Source: CAMQVM01 sp044433405
Lineage (GTDB): Bacteria > Bacteroidota > Bacteroidia > Bacteroidales > Rikenellaceae
DNA: 20,429 nucleotides
Reading direction: 5' to 3'
Assembly: GCA_044433405.1 (NCBI GenBank)
Contig: JAWXTQ010000020.1
Span: forward strand, 1-20,429
Part shown: positions 1 to 7,509 of the stretch, piece after piece
How the letters are laid out: the number at the start of each line of letters is the position of its first letter
Numbering within the stretch: the stretch's first letter is position 1
Notes under the pieces: generated by a model
What the model saw: the letters and a program-made list of their open reading frames with translations, nothing else
Told to the model about the DNA's origin: nothing
The model's database searches: none
Made by a program: the position numbers and the translations under genes

Positions 1-12
1 TTATTGGTGTTG

Positions 13-408
13 GGCGGCTTTCACCGCATATGCTGCGCATATGCTTGTAGTAATAGTTTTTTATTTCTTATGTTTCATACCTACGGTATGACAACGAAAT
101 AAAAAACTATTACTATTTTTGGCTTCGCCAAAAAGTGAAATCCGAAGTGTAGCAAAGCCTATCAAGAAAAGAGGAAAAATTGTGTTTAAGGTTTTTTTAA
201 GAAAAAAACCACGCGGTAGACTACTCTGACTCATTTTTATCTTCCTGGCTATCGCCAGTTCGCTAAAAACGACTCCTAGCAGCCTACCGCTGGCAAAAAA
301 ACCTTCGTCGCTGATGCTCCTCGGGCTCACTTTCGTTCGCTGGGGATTCTCGTGTTGGTGATTGTTTGCTTCGCGATGGTCGAGTATTAGAATAATGATT
401 AAAGACCA
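13..408. repeat. Structured intergenic repeat, copy 1 (two-domain, full length)
   Basis: This about 396-bp element recurs at 4669-4846 and 17954-18334. Domain A (13-144) is closed by 15-24 with 135-144 (one mismatch). Inside lie hairpins 26-33/37-44, a perfect 20-bp stem 48-67/96-115 with an inner CATACC/GGTATG hairpin, and 116-123/127-134. Domain B (188-305) is closed by an 11-bp pairing, 188-198 with 295-305; nested inside are 213-219/284-290, the imperfect stem 234-241/262-269 and 245-249/254-258. The copies stay similar to about 408, with less obvious structure. A 118-codon minus-strand reading frame spans most of it, but the differences between copies follow base pairing rather than codons, so I do not call a gene. 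I found no target-site duplication or transposase. It could be a structured RNA, a MITE-like element or a processed intergenic unit; the transcribed strand is unknown. Confidence 0.85.
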
Positions 409-451
409 AACCGTCACTCTCTGCGACCCTGTTTCGACCTTGCAAGACAGA

Positions 452-475
452 CCCAGTTAACACAATACAACTGGG
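452..475 (-). terminator. Weak hairpin after ccsA
   Basis: A 7-bp inverted repeat, CCCAGTT with AACTGGG, starts directly after the ccsA stop codon, with a 10-nt loop. On the minus strand it is followed by TCTGTCTTGC rather than a clear U-tract. It may end the nrf operon or protect its 3' end, but it is not a convincing intrinsic terminator. Confidence 0.35.
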
Positions 476-1252
476 CTAATAAACATGTACACTGCCTTGT
501 GCAGAGGGAAGGTAGTTTACCCCTAGCCATGTTATCATTAGTAGGATAAATGCAATCACGACTAATATGAGTGCGGTTTTTGGATGTTGCTTTGATTTAT
601 GAAGTCTAAGGTGGATGTAGGTTAGGTAGGCTGCTGAGGTTATGAAGGCCCATGTCTCTTTTGGATCCCATGACCAGTAGTGTCCCCATGCCTCTTTTGC
701 CCAGATTGCTCCCATAAATAGCCCTAGCATTAATAGGCCGTAGCCTACATAGATTGTATTGTCGATAAACTTGAATAGCTCTTTGTCGTATCGGTTTTTG
801 GTTAGTGCTATTAACGCTCCAATTGTTGCTGCGCCTAACATCGAGTATGATAAAATGTAGGATGTTACATGGGGGATAAACCACACGCTTTGAAGTGCAG
901 GCATAAGGGTTTTGGAGTGTATTTCTGGTTTTAGTAGGTTTATTATTACGAATACAGAGGCAACTATGCTAGAGAAGCTGAGAAGCCATGGATATCTCCA
1001 TCGTTTGAAGGCTATAAATCCAAATGTTGAAAGAAATAGAGAGTACCACAGTCTTGTTTCGCCCATTGTTCTCATAGGAGGACGCTCAATCTCTATCCAG
1101 AATAGTGTAATAAATAGGGCAAGGATTGCAACGCCCAGAGCCATGATAGTGGTGTATATCCACTCTTTTTGTTTTGTGAATACTAACACTCCTGCTGTTA
1201 GCCATAATGCTACACTTGGTAGTGCAAAAATATAAAAATCGCTCCAATTCAT
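476..1252 (-). CDS. ccsA: Cytochrome c biogenesis protein CcsA (haem handling)
   Basis: This 258-residue, multi-spanning inner-membrane protein is the CcsA/ResC half of the System II cytochrome c synthase, which presents haem to apocytochromes on the outer face of the membrane. The tryptophan-rich haem-handling signature WGHYWSWDPKET is at residues 189-200. Candidate external haem-ligand histidines are H128 (FIPHVT) and H256 (GSVHVY), the latter in the expected C-terminal position. It is the last gene of the nrfHA-ccsBA operon, starting four bases after the ccsB stop. In Wolinella succinogenes the related fused protein NrfI, encoded with nrfHA, is needed to attach haem to the CXXCK motif of NrfA. 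A similar dedicated role is likely here but inferred from context. Confidence 0.93.
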   Translation of the reverse strand: MNWSDFYIFALPSVALWLTAGVLVFTKQKEWIYTTIMALGVAILALFITLFWIEIERPPMRTMGETRLWYSLFLSTFGFIAFKRWRYPWLLSFSSIVASVFVIINLLKPEIHSKTLMPALQSVWFIPHVTSYILSYSMLGAATIGALIALTKNRYDKELFKFIDNTIYVGYGLLMLGLFMGAIWAKEAWGHYWSWDPKETWAFITSAAYLTYIHLRLHKSKQHPKTALILVVIAFILLMITWLGVNYLPSAQGSVHVY

Positions 1253-1256
1253 ATCG

Positions 1257-2477
1257 CTATACTCTCCCTTTTTTACTCCATATCATACATGCAGAGCCTG
1301 CCATAAGCATAATAATTCCTAAATACACAATCTTTATATAAGGGTCGAAAACCAGTTCAAAACTGCTATATGAAGAGAGTTTTCCTGCCTCATTGTCATA
1401 TCCATATTGATAAATCATCCAGTGACCAATTGTGAGAGGGTGGTTAACCTCGATTTTTCCGCTCTTTTTTGAACCATCTTGTGCAAAAACCTCAACTTCG
1501 GAGCTGAATGTGCGCGGTTCGGGAGTTGTCATTACCACTCTAAACTCTTGGTCTAGGGCTATAGTCATATATAACTGTGCGCTATTGCCTCCGCATACCC
1601 AACCGCTGTGTATTAAGCCATTTTTTGATACTGTGATATTAGCCGCAGGAGTTGCGCCTGCCATAGGCATTGCACGATATGTTGAGTCGGAATTGCGCAC
1701 GGCATTATGTATATACTCTTTTACCTCTATGTGCCATCCATTTATAACCTCAGATATTACCTCATTATCTAGTTGAAGAAATTGAGGTGATTCTTCTGGC
1801 TGAACTGCGCCAGTAGCTCTATCAATAATTGCAAGTTTTGGGGGATACACCTCCATGTCGAAATCTAGTAGCTTTATTGCAATTGGTAGCTCTTTTATGG
1901 TGTTGTTTGCATCGTAAACTCTCCACTCTGTTTCGCCCTCTTGTATATGCATTATATAGCGTTCCATGTCGCTATATCCAAGTCCAGAGGAGGCAAGTAG
2001 AATCCATAGTCCTAAATGGTTGAGGTAAAATGCGTAATCTTTAATCTTGAAGTGGGTGGCTCTGCGAACTATTACGCTCCCAAGTGCTATAAGCACCATT
2101 GTATATATCAATACAAAAGCCCAATTGCTAGTCATTGAGTCCAATCCTATAGTGGTAGTGCTCTCACTTTGTTGCAATACTAACCCCATTATGGCTGAAA
2201 GCCCTAAAAGTGCGCAAATCAGTGATGTTGATAGAGGTACACCTGCTATCCACTTTGCTAGTTGGCTCTTTCGAGAGGCTAATCCACAAACGGTAGATAG
2301 TATAATAATGACAATTGCCACAACCAGATTTACTGGTTGTGACAATAGATAAAAATTGAATGATCCAACTGCTAGTTGAAGTGATACTCCTATAATAATA
2401 ACACCAACTGCAGTTGCTATACTCTCTCTGAAACCCCATGGCAATTGCCACATGGTGCGCTCATTGCTCTTATTCAT
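1257..2477 (-). CDS. ccsB: Cytochrome c biogenesis protein CcsB/ResB
   Basis: This 406-residue membrane protein fits the ResB/CcsB partner of CcsA. It has N-terminal membrane segments at about residues 17-37, 47-65, 80-100 and 118-137, then YLNHLGLWILLASSGLGYSD at 151-170. A large extracytoplasmic domain follows, and a final membrane helix lies near the C-terminus (about 377-398). The ATG overlaps the nrfA stop by one base (TAATG), pointing to translational coupling. CcsB and CcsA together form the System II haem lyase. Here they are two genes, as is common in Gram-positives and plastids, rather than the fusion seen in epsilonproteobacteria. The family call rests on topology, operon position and the ccsA neighbour; the sequence itself is divergent. 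Confidence 0.88.
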   Translation of the reverse strand: MNKSNERTMWQLPWGFRESIATAVGVIIIGVSLQLAVGSFNFYLLSQPVNLVVAIVIIILSTVCGLASRKSQLAKWIAGVPLSTSLICALLGLSAIMGLVLQQSESTTTIGLDSMTSNWAFVLIYTMVLIALGSVIVRRATHFKIKDYAFYLNHLGLWILLASSGLGYSDMERYIMHIQEGETEWRVYDANNTIKELPIAIKLLDFDMEVYPPKLAIIDRATGAVQPEESPQFLQLDNEVISEVINGWHIEVKEYIHNAVRNSDSTYRAMPMAGATPAANITVSKNGLIHSGWVCGGNSAQLYMTIALDQEFRVVMTTPEPRTFSSEVEVFAQDGSKKSGKIEVNHPLTIGHWMIYQYGYDNEAGKLSSYSSFELVFDPYIKIVYLGIIMLMAGSACMIWSKKGRV

Positions 2478-3976
2478 TAGATCTTAGAGACGATTTTTCC
2501 GTTAGCTTTTGCCTCCTCTACCCATGTAGGTAGTGTTTTTTCTAGCCAGCTATCTTTGTCAGCGCGAATTTTCTCCATATCTAAGCCAATATACTCTTGT
2601 GCCTTAGCTTTGGTTGATATGTCAGGCATGCTAACTTCGTTAACTCCTAGCGAGAAAAGCACCTTTTGTAGCTCCAACTGTGCTTGCATTGAGCGATCAA
2701 GTCCGTGAGCTAAGATTCTCTGAGTCTCAACTGGTGCATGAAATGAACCTCCATGTGATGCAACAGCATAATCCCAACGCCATTGAGCTTGACGAATAAG
2801 CTTTAGTGCTCCACTCATTTGAGTCTCGGCAGCTCCACTTTCCCACGCCTGTTTAGCCATGATGTGTGCTTTTGTAAGTTCGGTCTCAACTCTATCGCGA
2901 ATTTCAAGCGCTTTGTCTTGATACTCATACACATATTTCATTAGGTTCTCTTCGCTATCGCGGTGACAAGTTTGGCACGTTGAAGATATTTTACTAAGAG
3001 GAGACATGATTTGGTGATCAGAGTATTTTATACCACCCTCAGCAGTGTATGGCATGTGGCAATCTGCACAGCTTAAACCACGCTGAGCATGAGGTCCTAA
3101 TAAGAATAGTTCGTAGTCGGGGTGTTGCGCTTTAATCATCGGAGTGCGACTAAGGGCGTGTGTCCAATCTGAGAACTCAATATTATCATAATACTCTTCC
3201 ATTGTCTCTACGGTCATACCACCATCCCACGGGAATGTTAAATATTTGCCCTCTCCATTAAAATAGTACTCCACATGACACTGAGCACACACTAGGCTTC
3301 GCATCTCTTGCGGTGTTGCATCTTCAATATTGCGTCCTTGGCGTTCAAACGCTTCGATTAATGCAGGTCGAGTGATTGTTAGATTCATAGTTTCGGGGTC
3401 GTGACAATCTGCACAACCAATAGGATTTACCACTTCGCTACCATGAGCACTCCATGCCGCCTTGTAAAATTCGGCTATCCCTTTCTCCTCCATCATTCTT
3501 GGCACATCAGGGCTTTTACAGCTCCAACATGTTGATGGCTGCATATCTTTTGTGTTCTCATCAGGATTTCCCACTCTAAGGGTGTGGGTTATATCGTTAA
3601 TAGCATACATGTGACCACGAGGAGCAGAGTAGTCGCGCGAGAAGGCGTAACCAGCCCATAGCACAACCATCTCTGGGCGAGATTCCAATACATCTTCGGT
3701 TGTATTGCCTAGATGTTTGCTTGTGAAATTCATTTCCTTGGTCTTTTTCCATGTGTCATATTCGCGAGGATAGTTTAATCCCCACTGCTCATTTTTAGCA
3801 TTAATACCAGTTATTTCTATCTTTTTGTTGGCATAGAGAGTTGCAATTTCAGCTCTACGCTCAGTTACTGAAGCTGCTAAAAGCCCCAATCCAAAGATTG
3901 CAACCATAACGACTGCAAAAATTCCCCAACCTATAACTGGGCGTTCTTTTATTAGTTCTGCTAATCTATTCAACAT
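2477..3976 (-). CDS. nrfA: Cytochrome c nitrite reductase, catalytic subunit (ammonia-forming)
   Basis: NrfA reduces nitrite to ammonium with six electrons in the periplasm. The 499-residue protein has an N-terminal hydrophobic segment (about 14-36), either a signal peptide or an uncleaved anchor. It carries all five haem sites: CWSCK 150-154 with the diagnostic lysine ligand of the active-site haem, then CADCH 188-192, CAQCH 230-234, CADCH 303-307 and CQTCH 334-338. Candidates for the catalytic Arg, Tyr and His are R114 (FSRDYS), a tyrosine in CHVEYYF (237/238) and H296 (GPHAQRG). Length and motif order match the family. It lies 37 bp downstream of nrfH and overlaps ccsB by one base. Electrons should come from menaquinol through NrfH, allowing nitrite respiration or detoxification. 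Confidence 0.97.
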   Translation of the reverse strand: MLNRLAELIKERPVIGWGIFAVVMVAIFGLGLLAASVTERRAEIATLYANKKIEITGINAKNEQWGLNYPREYDTWKKTKEMNFTSKHLGNTTEDVLESRPEMVVLWAGYAFSRDYSAPRGHMYAINDITHTLRVGNPDENTKDMQPSTCWSCKSPDVPRMMEEKGIAEFYKAAWSAHGSEVVNPIGCADCHDPETMNLTITRPALIEAFERQGRNIEDATPQEMRSLVCAQCHVEYYFNGEGKYLTFPWDGGMTVETMEEYYDNIEFSDWTHALSRTPMIKAQHPDYELFLLGPHAQRGLSCADCHMPYTAEGGIKYSDHQIMSPLSKISSTCQTCHRDSEENLMKYVYEYQDKALEIRDRVETELTKAHIMAKQAWESGAAETQMSGALKLIRQAQWRWDYAVASHGGSFHAPVETQRILAHGLDRSMQAQLELQKVLFSLGVNEVSMPDISTKAKAQEYIGLDMEKIRADKDSWLEKTLPTWVEEAKANGKIVSKI

Positions 3977-4013
3977 AATTATATGATTTTTTAGTTTCTT
4001 AATTTAAAGTTTT

Positions 4014-4595
4014 CTATTTCATTGCCTCCTTAAGCCAATCAGGTACAGGCGATTTTGGCATTGGAGCGATAACGTTTGGCGAAGAAGATACATTGCTAAC
4101 TGTAGTGTGAGGGGTGTCTCTATGACAATCCCAACACGCCTTGCCCTCTCCCTCTTTGGTTTGTGCAAAATCTATCATACCGCTCTTAACAAATTCTGTA
4201 TTTAGTTGAGTGTGGCAACGTATGCAGTTGTTCATTATAACACTGCTACTTCCATCTCGTGGCCTAATAACCTCAGGTTCTGCTTTTAGTGTGAATACCG
4301 CAGCATGATATAGCCCATCCATAGCCTTGAAAGCATACTTGCTAACAACACTTGAGTGGGGTACGTGGCAATCGTTACAATTTGCCCAATTTGAGTGCGA
4401 ACTTTTACTCCATGATTGATAATAGGGAGTCATAATATGGCAGTTTACGCAAGCTGATGGCTCATCTGTAGCGTAACTGTGCAGACGTGCAATATAGACG
4501 ATATACGCACCACACCCTGCTAGCACTCCTGCTAGGATAAAAATTGGTAGTATAAATCTACTTGGGATGTGTGATAATAACCTCTTCATATGCAT
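4014..4595 (-). CDS. nrfH: Cytochrome c nitrite reductase, membrane quinol dehydrogenase subunit
   Basis: NrfH is the small NapC/NirT-family tetrahaem protein that oxidises menaquinol and passes electrons to NrfA. The 193-residue protein has one N-terminal transmembrane helix (about 14-36). Its four haem sites are CVNCH 49-53, CNDCH 73-77, CIRCH 124-128 and CWDCH 154-158. Two in-frame ATGs are possible, at 4595 and 4589 (MHMKRL). A TACCTTTG -7 box at 4609-4616 predicts transcription starting near 4602. That leaves only about 7 nt before the first ATG, so the second (4589) may be the true start. It is the first gene of the nrfHA-ccsBA operon. Confidence 0.96.
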   Translation of the reverse strand: MHMKRLLSHIPSRFILPIFILAGVLAGCGAYIVYIARLHSYATDEPSACVNCHIMTPYYQSWSKSSHSNWANCNDCHVPHSSVVSKYAFKAMDGLYHAAVFTLKAEPEVIRPRDGSSSVIMNNCIRCHTQLNTEFVKSGMIDFAQTKEGEGKACWDCHRDTPHTTVSNVSSSPNVIAPMPKSPVPDWLKEAMK

Positions 4596-4608
4596 TTGTC
4601 TGTTTGGT

Positions 4609-4616
4609 CAAAGGTA
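4609..4616 (-). promoter_or_regulatory. Bacteroidota -7 box for the nrf operon
   Basis: On the minus strand this reads TACCTTTG, a perfect TAnnTTTG -7 element. Only TTTT, not TTTG, lies 19 nt upstream. It sits 13-20 bp before the nrfH start codons. No regulator site (for example an FNR/CRP-type palindrome) was recognised. Confidence 0.6.
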
Positions 4617-4668
4617 ATAAAAGTTTTTTGTAATAAAAAATTATTTATTGTTTTGGCTATTTTGTTTA

Positions 4669-4846
4669 GCGGCTTTCACCGCATGAGACTTCGCTCATGC
4701 TTGTAGGAATAGGTTTTTATTTCTTATGTTTCATACCTTTGGTATGACAACGAAATAAAAACCTATTCCTATTTTTGGCTGCGCCAAAAAGTGAAAGCCG
4801 AGGCGTACCAAAGCCTATCAAGAAAAGAAGAAAAATTGTGTTTAAG
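4669..4846. repeat. Structured intergenic repeat, copy 2 (first domain only)
   Basis: This copy holds domain A and the A-rich linker, and stops at GTGTTTAAG, where copies 1 and 3 continue into domain B. The closing stem 4670-4679/4791-4800 is a perfect 10 bp. The small hairpin is 4681-4687/4694-4700 (GCATGAG with CTCATGC), different in sequence from copy 1 but still self-complementary. The long stem 4704-4723/4752-4771 is a perfect 20 bp and differs from copy 1 at two base pairs, both compensated. A hairpin unrelated to domain B begins immediately after it. It lies between the start of nrfH and the end of the SLBB gene. Confidence 0.85.
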
Positions 4847-4891
4847 AGGCTGTCTAAAATAACATTATGCTATTATAGATAGCCTCTTTTT
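4844..4891. terminator. Terminator-like hairpin between the SLBB gene and repeat copy 2
   Basis: The outer stem pairs 4844-4856 with 4876-4888 (AAGAGGCTGTCTA with TAGATAGCCTCTT, one G-T wobble), and further imperfect pairing lies inside. It starts 11 bp past the stop of the minus-strand SLBB gene, which it probably terminates. However, the run of five Ts (4887-4891) lies on the plus-strand side, so as drawn it would act better on a plus-strand transcript through repeat copy 2. It may be bidirectional. Confidence 0.6.
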
Positions 4892-4899
4892 ATCTCTTA

Positions 4900-7401
4900 T
4901 TACTCAACAATCGAAGAGACCATAAGTGCTATTGATGCGATTGAAGATGATATTCCAACCCATCCTTGTACACCTAGTGGCACTGTAATCTTTTGTGGTT
5001 TTACTGGGATTACTATTTCGCTACCAGGCTCTATTTTTGTCTTGAATTTAACTTTCGATACCGTTCCGTTCATATATATAACGTATGGGTTTTTCTTAGC
5101 TAATTTTACATATCCACCTGCATTATTTAGGTAGTAGCGGTATCTCTTGCCTTGCGCATAGCTTACAGTGTTAGGGAATAATACTCCTCCACTAATCTTC
5201 ACTGTATTTGTAAGTACAGGGATGTTTACGATGTCGTTCTCGCGAAGTATTATGTCTTCACTGCTTCCTGGATTCTCCATTGCCTTAACTAGGTCGATAC
5301 CCACTGAGTATGTTGATTCGATCTTCATTGCCACCATTGAGGCGGTGTCTGATACGTTAACATCGTTTTCAATAAAAAGTTTGGCTTTTTCAAGGTCAAG
5401 CTCATCTTGTGTCTTTTGGCGGATTAGTTTAGCACCTTTTACGTAGGCTAGTGGAGTAAATCCGTCAGTTCTCGCAATAAGGTTCGATATTCTCTCGCCG
5501 TTAGAGGTTAGTGTATATTGTCCTGGATATACCACCTCTCCCTTAACAGTAACCAACTTTTGAGTGTTGTAGCTAGGTGATTTATGAACGGTAATGATAT
5601 CGTACGGCTCTAGCAAAAAATCTTTACCATCGTTTTCGATTGATAACTCTTTAGATATTTTAAAGATATACTCAAGGGCTGTTTGTGAGTAGTCTTGATT
5701 GCTGTTTTGAGTAGTGTTTCTCACTCGTCTCGATACAATAATTCTTGACTCGGCTGCCGACTCTTTCAATCCTCCAGCAAGTATGATTGCATTGAAAAGA
5801 GTCATTCCATTCTCAAATTGATACTCTGTTTGGCTCTTTCTTGACACATATAGAGAGTCTGCAACATTAAAATCAAAGTATGTTTGATATCTATCGCTCT
5901 CTTTATATGTTAGTGCGTTAGAGGAGCTCTCTGAAGCAGATTTTGTGCCAGCTGCACTCCACACTCTAGGAGTGTTAACCTCGCCTTTGACTGTGATATA
6001 GCTATTCTCTTTAATGTCGTATATGCTAGGAATGTAGATGTTGTCGTTTGAAGTGAGTATAATATCTTTTTCTGCACCATTAAGAATATCTTTGATGTTA
6101 AATGAGATGATCTCGTATGTGAAATTATCGAGTAGTTTTTTTAGCTGCCCTTCGGGATATGCATCGCCTTTTAGACCCCCTGCTACTTTAACCAACTCGC
6201 TTAGAGTTTGGGTTTCAGGGGTAATTTCATAGTTCCCCTCTCTCCATACAGCACCCATAATTGTAACACGATTTTCAAAAATAGCAATTGTTTCTCCAAC
6301 CTCTACAAGGTCACCATCGTTGAGGGTAAATATTGAGAAGTTGTCGCTTGCAACTGTGCTAATTGCATATTTGTCGCCATTTTTGCGACTAACCGTAATT
6401 TTATCTTTAAAAGCATCGCCTCTAAATCCACCTGAGAATTTCAATAAATCATCAATAGTCTCCCCCTCTTTAAGCTCGTAAATAATTGGTCTTTTGAGAG
6501 CACCAACAGTAGCCACTAAGCTTTGATAAGGCTCAATAACAACAAGGTCGTTCTCCTCAAGCCTGATATTTGAAGAGTTATTTCCATTTACTATAAAATC
6601 GTAAACATCTAAGGTTGATATTAATTCTCCTTCTCTGTAGAGTTTGATATCGCGGAGAGAACCCACGTTGTTGACTCCACCAGCAGAGTATAAAACATTA
6701 AATAGGGTAGATAGTGAAGGTAGAGTGTATGTTCCAGGCATTAGAGCCTCGCCCACAACGTTTACTCTGATGCTACGAAGTTTGCCAAGAGATAAATCAA
6801 CATTGACGCTACCGTCTTCAATCCCAGCATATATGGTTGAGAGTGCTGTTCTGAGTTTTTCTTTAGCCTCTTCAATGCTTAAAGAGCCAATTCTGACAGG
6901 CCCTAATTCAGGGATAACAACAGTTCCTTCTGGTGAGACGATAAGTTGGTAATACTCCTCAGAGTCGCCCCAAATGTCAATAAACACCTCGTCTCCAGCA
7001 GCTAATCTGTAGTTTAGTGGAGTTGCAATGTTGAGGTCTGGTTCAAATGTGATGTCTGCACCATTGAAAATATCGCTACCAAATCGAGTGAAGTCTATAT
7101 TTTGTGGCTTAAACCATTTGTTTGGCTCAACCTCTTCAGACATTTTCGCTGCCTCTATTTTTTCGGCATCTTCAAGCAGTACACGCGTTCTATCTATAGT
7201 GATATTTTGCTCCGCATCAGATGTTTTATCAAGAGAGCCATCTGACAGATTCATTTTTTTGTAATCGGCAATTTGTTGATCTGATAAGCCTAAGGCTTTA
7301 GCCTGATTCTCGAGATCTTCGATGCTCTGAGCGTAACTAATGTTGATAGAGGTGATAAAGAGCGCTAATATTAGCAATAAAAACTTCTTACTTGACTGCA
7401 T
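4900..7401 (-). CDS. Polysaccharide export protein with multiple SLBB domains (Wza-like)
   Basis: This is an outer-membrane polysaccharide secretin-type protein of 833 residues from the ATG at 7401. An in-frame GTG at 7422 would add seven residues, but a TATCTTTG promoter box at 7425-7432 would start transcription at about that GTG, so the ATG is preferred. It also gives a clean signal peptide ending SYAQS (about residue 25). A Poly_export domain (LNYRLAAGDEVFIDIWGD to about 190) is followed by about six SLBB/beta-grasp units, recognisable by repeated VxGxVxxPGxYxL and LxxAGG patterns; one is interrupted by a Ser-rich insert near 480-510. The C-terminus is hydrophobic (IASIALMVSSIV), as in the outer-membrane helix of Wza. 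E. coli Wza is less than half this length with fewer SLBB units. No glycosyltransferase, Wzc or Wzx gene is adjacent, so the exported polymer is unknown. Confidence 0.9.
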   Translation of the reverse strand: MQSSKKFLLLILALFITSINISYAQSIEDLENQAKALGLSDQQIADYKKMNLSDGSLDKTSDAEQNITIDRTRVLLEDAEKIEAAKMSEEVEPNKWFKPQNIDFTRFGSDIFNGADITFEPDLNIATPLNYRLAAGDEVFIDIWGDSEEYYQLIVSPEGTVVIPELGPVRIGSLSIEEAKEKLRTALSTIYAGIEDGSVNVDLSLGKLRSIRVNVVGEALMPGTYTLPSLSTLFNVLYSAGGVNNVGSLRDIKLYREGELISTLDVYDFIVNGNNSSNIRLEENDLVVIEPYQSLVATVGALKRPIIYELKEGETIDDLLKFSGGFRGDAFKDKITVSRKNGDKYAISTVASDNFSIFTLNDGDLVEVGETIAIFENRVTIMGAVWREGNYEITPETQTLSELVKVAGGLKGDAYPEGQLKKLLDNFTYEIISFNIKDILNGAEKDIILTSNDNIYIPSIYDIKENSYITVKGEVNTPRVWSAAGTKSASESSSNALTYKESDRYQTYFDFNVADSLYVSRKSQTEYQFENGMTLFNAIILAGGLKESAAESRIIVSRRVRNTTQNSNQDYSQTALEYIFKISKELSIENDGKDFLLEPYDIITVHKSPSYNTQKLVTVKGEVVYPGQYTLTSNGERISNLIARTDGFTPLAYVKGAKLIRQKTQDELDLEKAKLFIENDVNVSDTASMVAMKIESTYSVGIDLVKAMENPGSSEDIILRENDIVNIPVLTNTVKISGGVLFPNTVSYAQGKRYRYYLNNAGGYVKLAKKNPYVIYMNGTVSKVKFKTKIEPGSEIVIPVKPQKITVPLGVQGWVGISSSIASIALMVSSIVE

Positions 7402-7424
7402 ATTATTTTTATATAAATTCACTA

Positions 7425-7432
7425 CAAAGATA
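7425..7432 (-). promoter_or_regulatory. -7 box for the SLBB export gene
   Basis: The minus strand reads TATCTTTG, a perfect TAnnTTTG, 24 bp upstream of the ATG at 7401. No good -33 TTTG lies at the expected spacing. It places the alternative GTG start (7422) at about the predicted transcription start and so decides the start choice. Confidence 0.6.
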
Positions 7433-7472
7433 CAAATAAATAATTAAATTTTATAATTAAGACAAATAAAAT

Positions 7473-7480
7473 TATCTTTG
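7473..7480 (+). promoter_or_regulatory. -7 box for the ten-gene plus-strand cluster
   Basis: TATCTTTG matches TAnnTTTG exactly. TTTA at 7450-7453 sits at the 19-bp spacing of a -33 element (consensus TTTG). The predicted transcription start is near 7487, giving a leader of about 23 nt before the ATG at 7510. It is divergent from the SLBB promoter 40 bp away. Confidence 0.65.
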
Positions 7481-7509
7481 CAGTCGGTAGAATAAATAAC
7501 TATTTTTAG

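Noticed and set aside
13..408. CRISPR array or insertion sequence
   Set aside because: There are no short direct repeats with spacers, no transposase reading frame and no target-site duplications at the three copies.
61..417. 118-codon minus-strand reading frame through repeat copy 1, with a similar 73-codon frame at 18092-18313 (both contain GFFASGRLLGVVFSELAIARK-like sequence)
   Set aside because: The similarity follows from the shared DNA repeat, the frames differ in both ends, copy 2 lacks most of it, and differences between copies fit base pairing rather than codon constraint. A short real peptide is not excluded.
606..2451. Several opposite-strand or out-of-frame reading frames inside ccsA and ccsB
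   Set aside because: They are shadows of genes with clear family motifs and show no motifs of their own.
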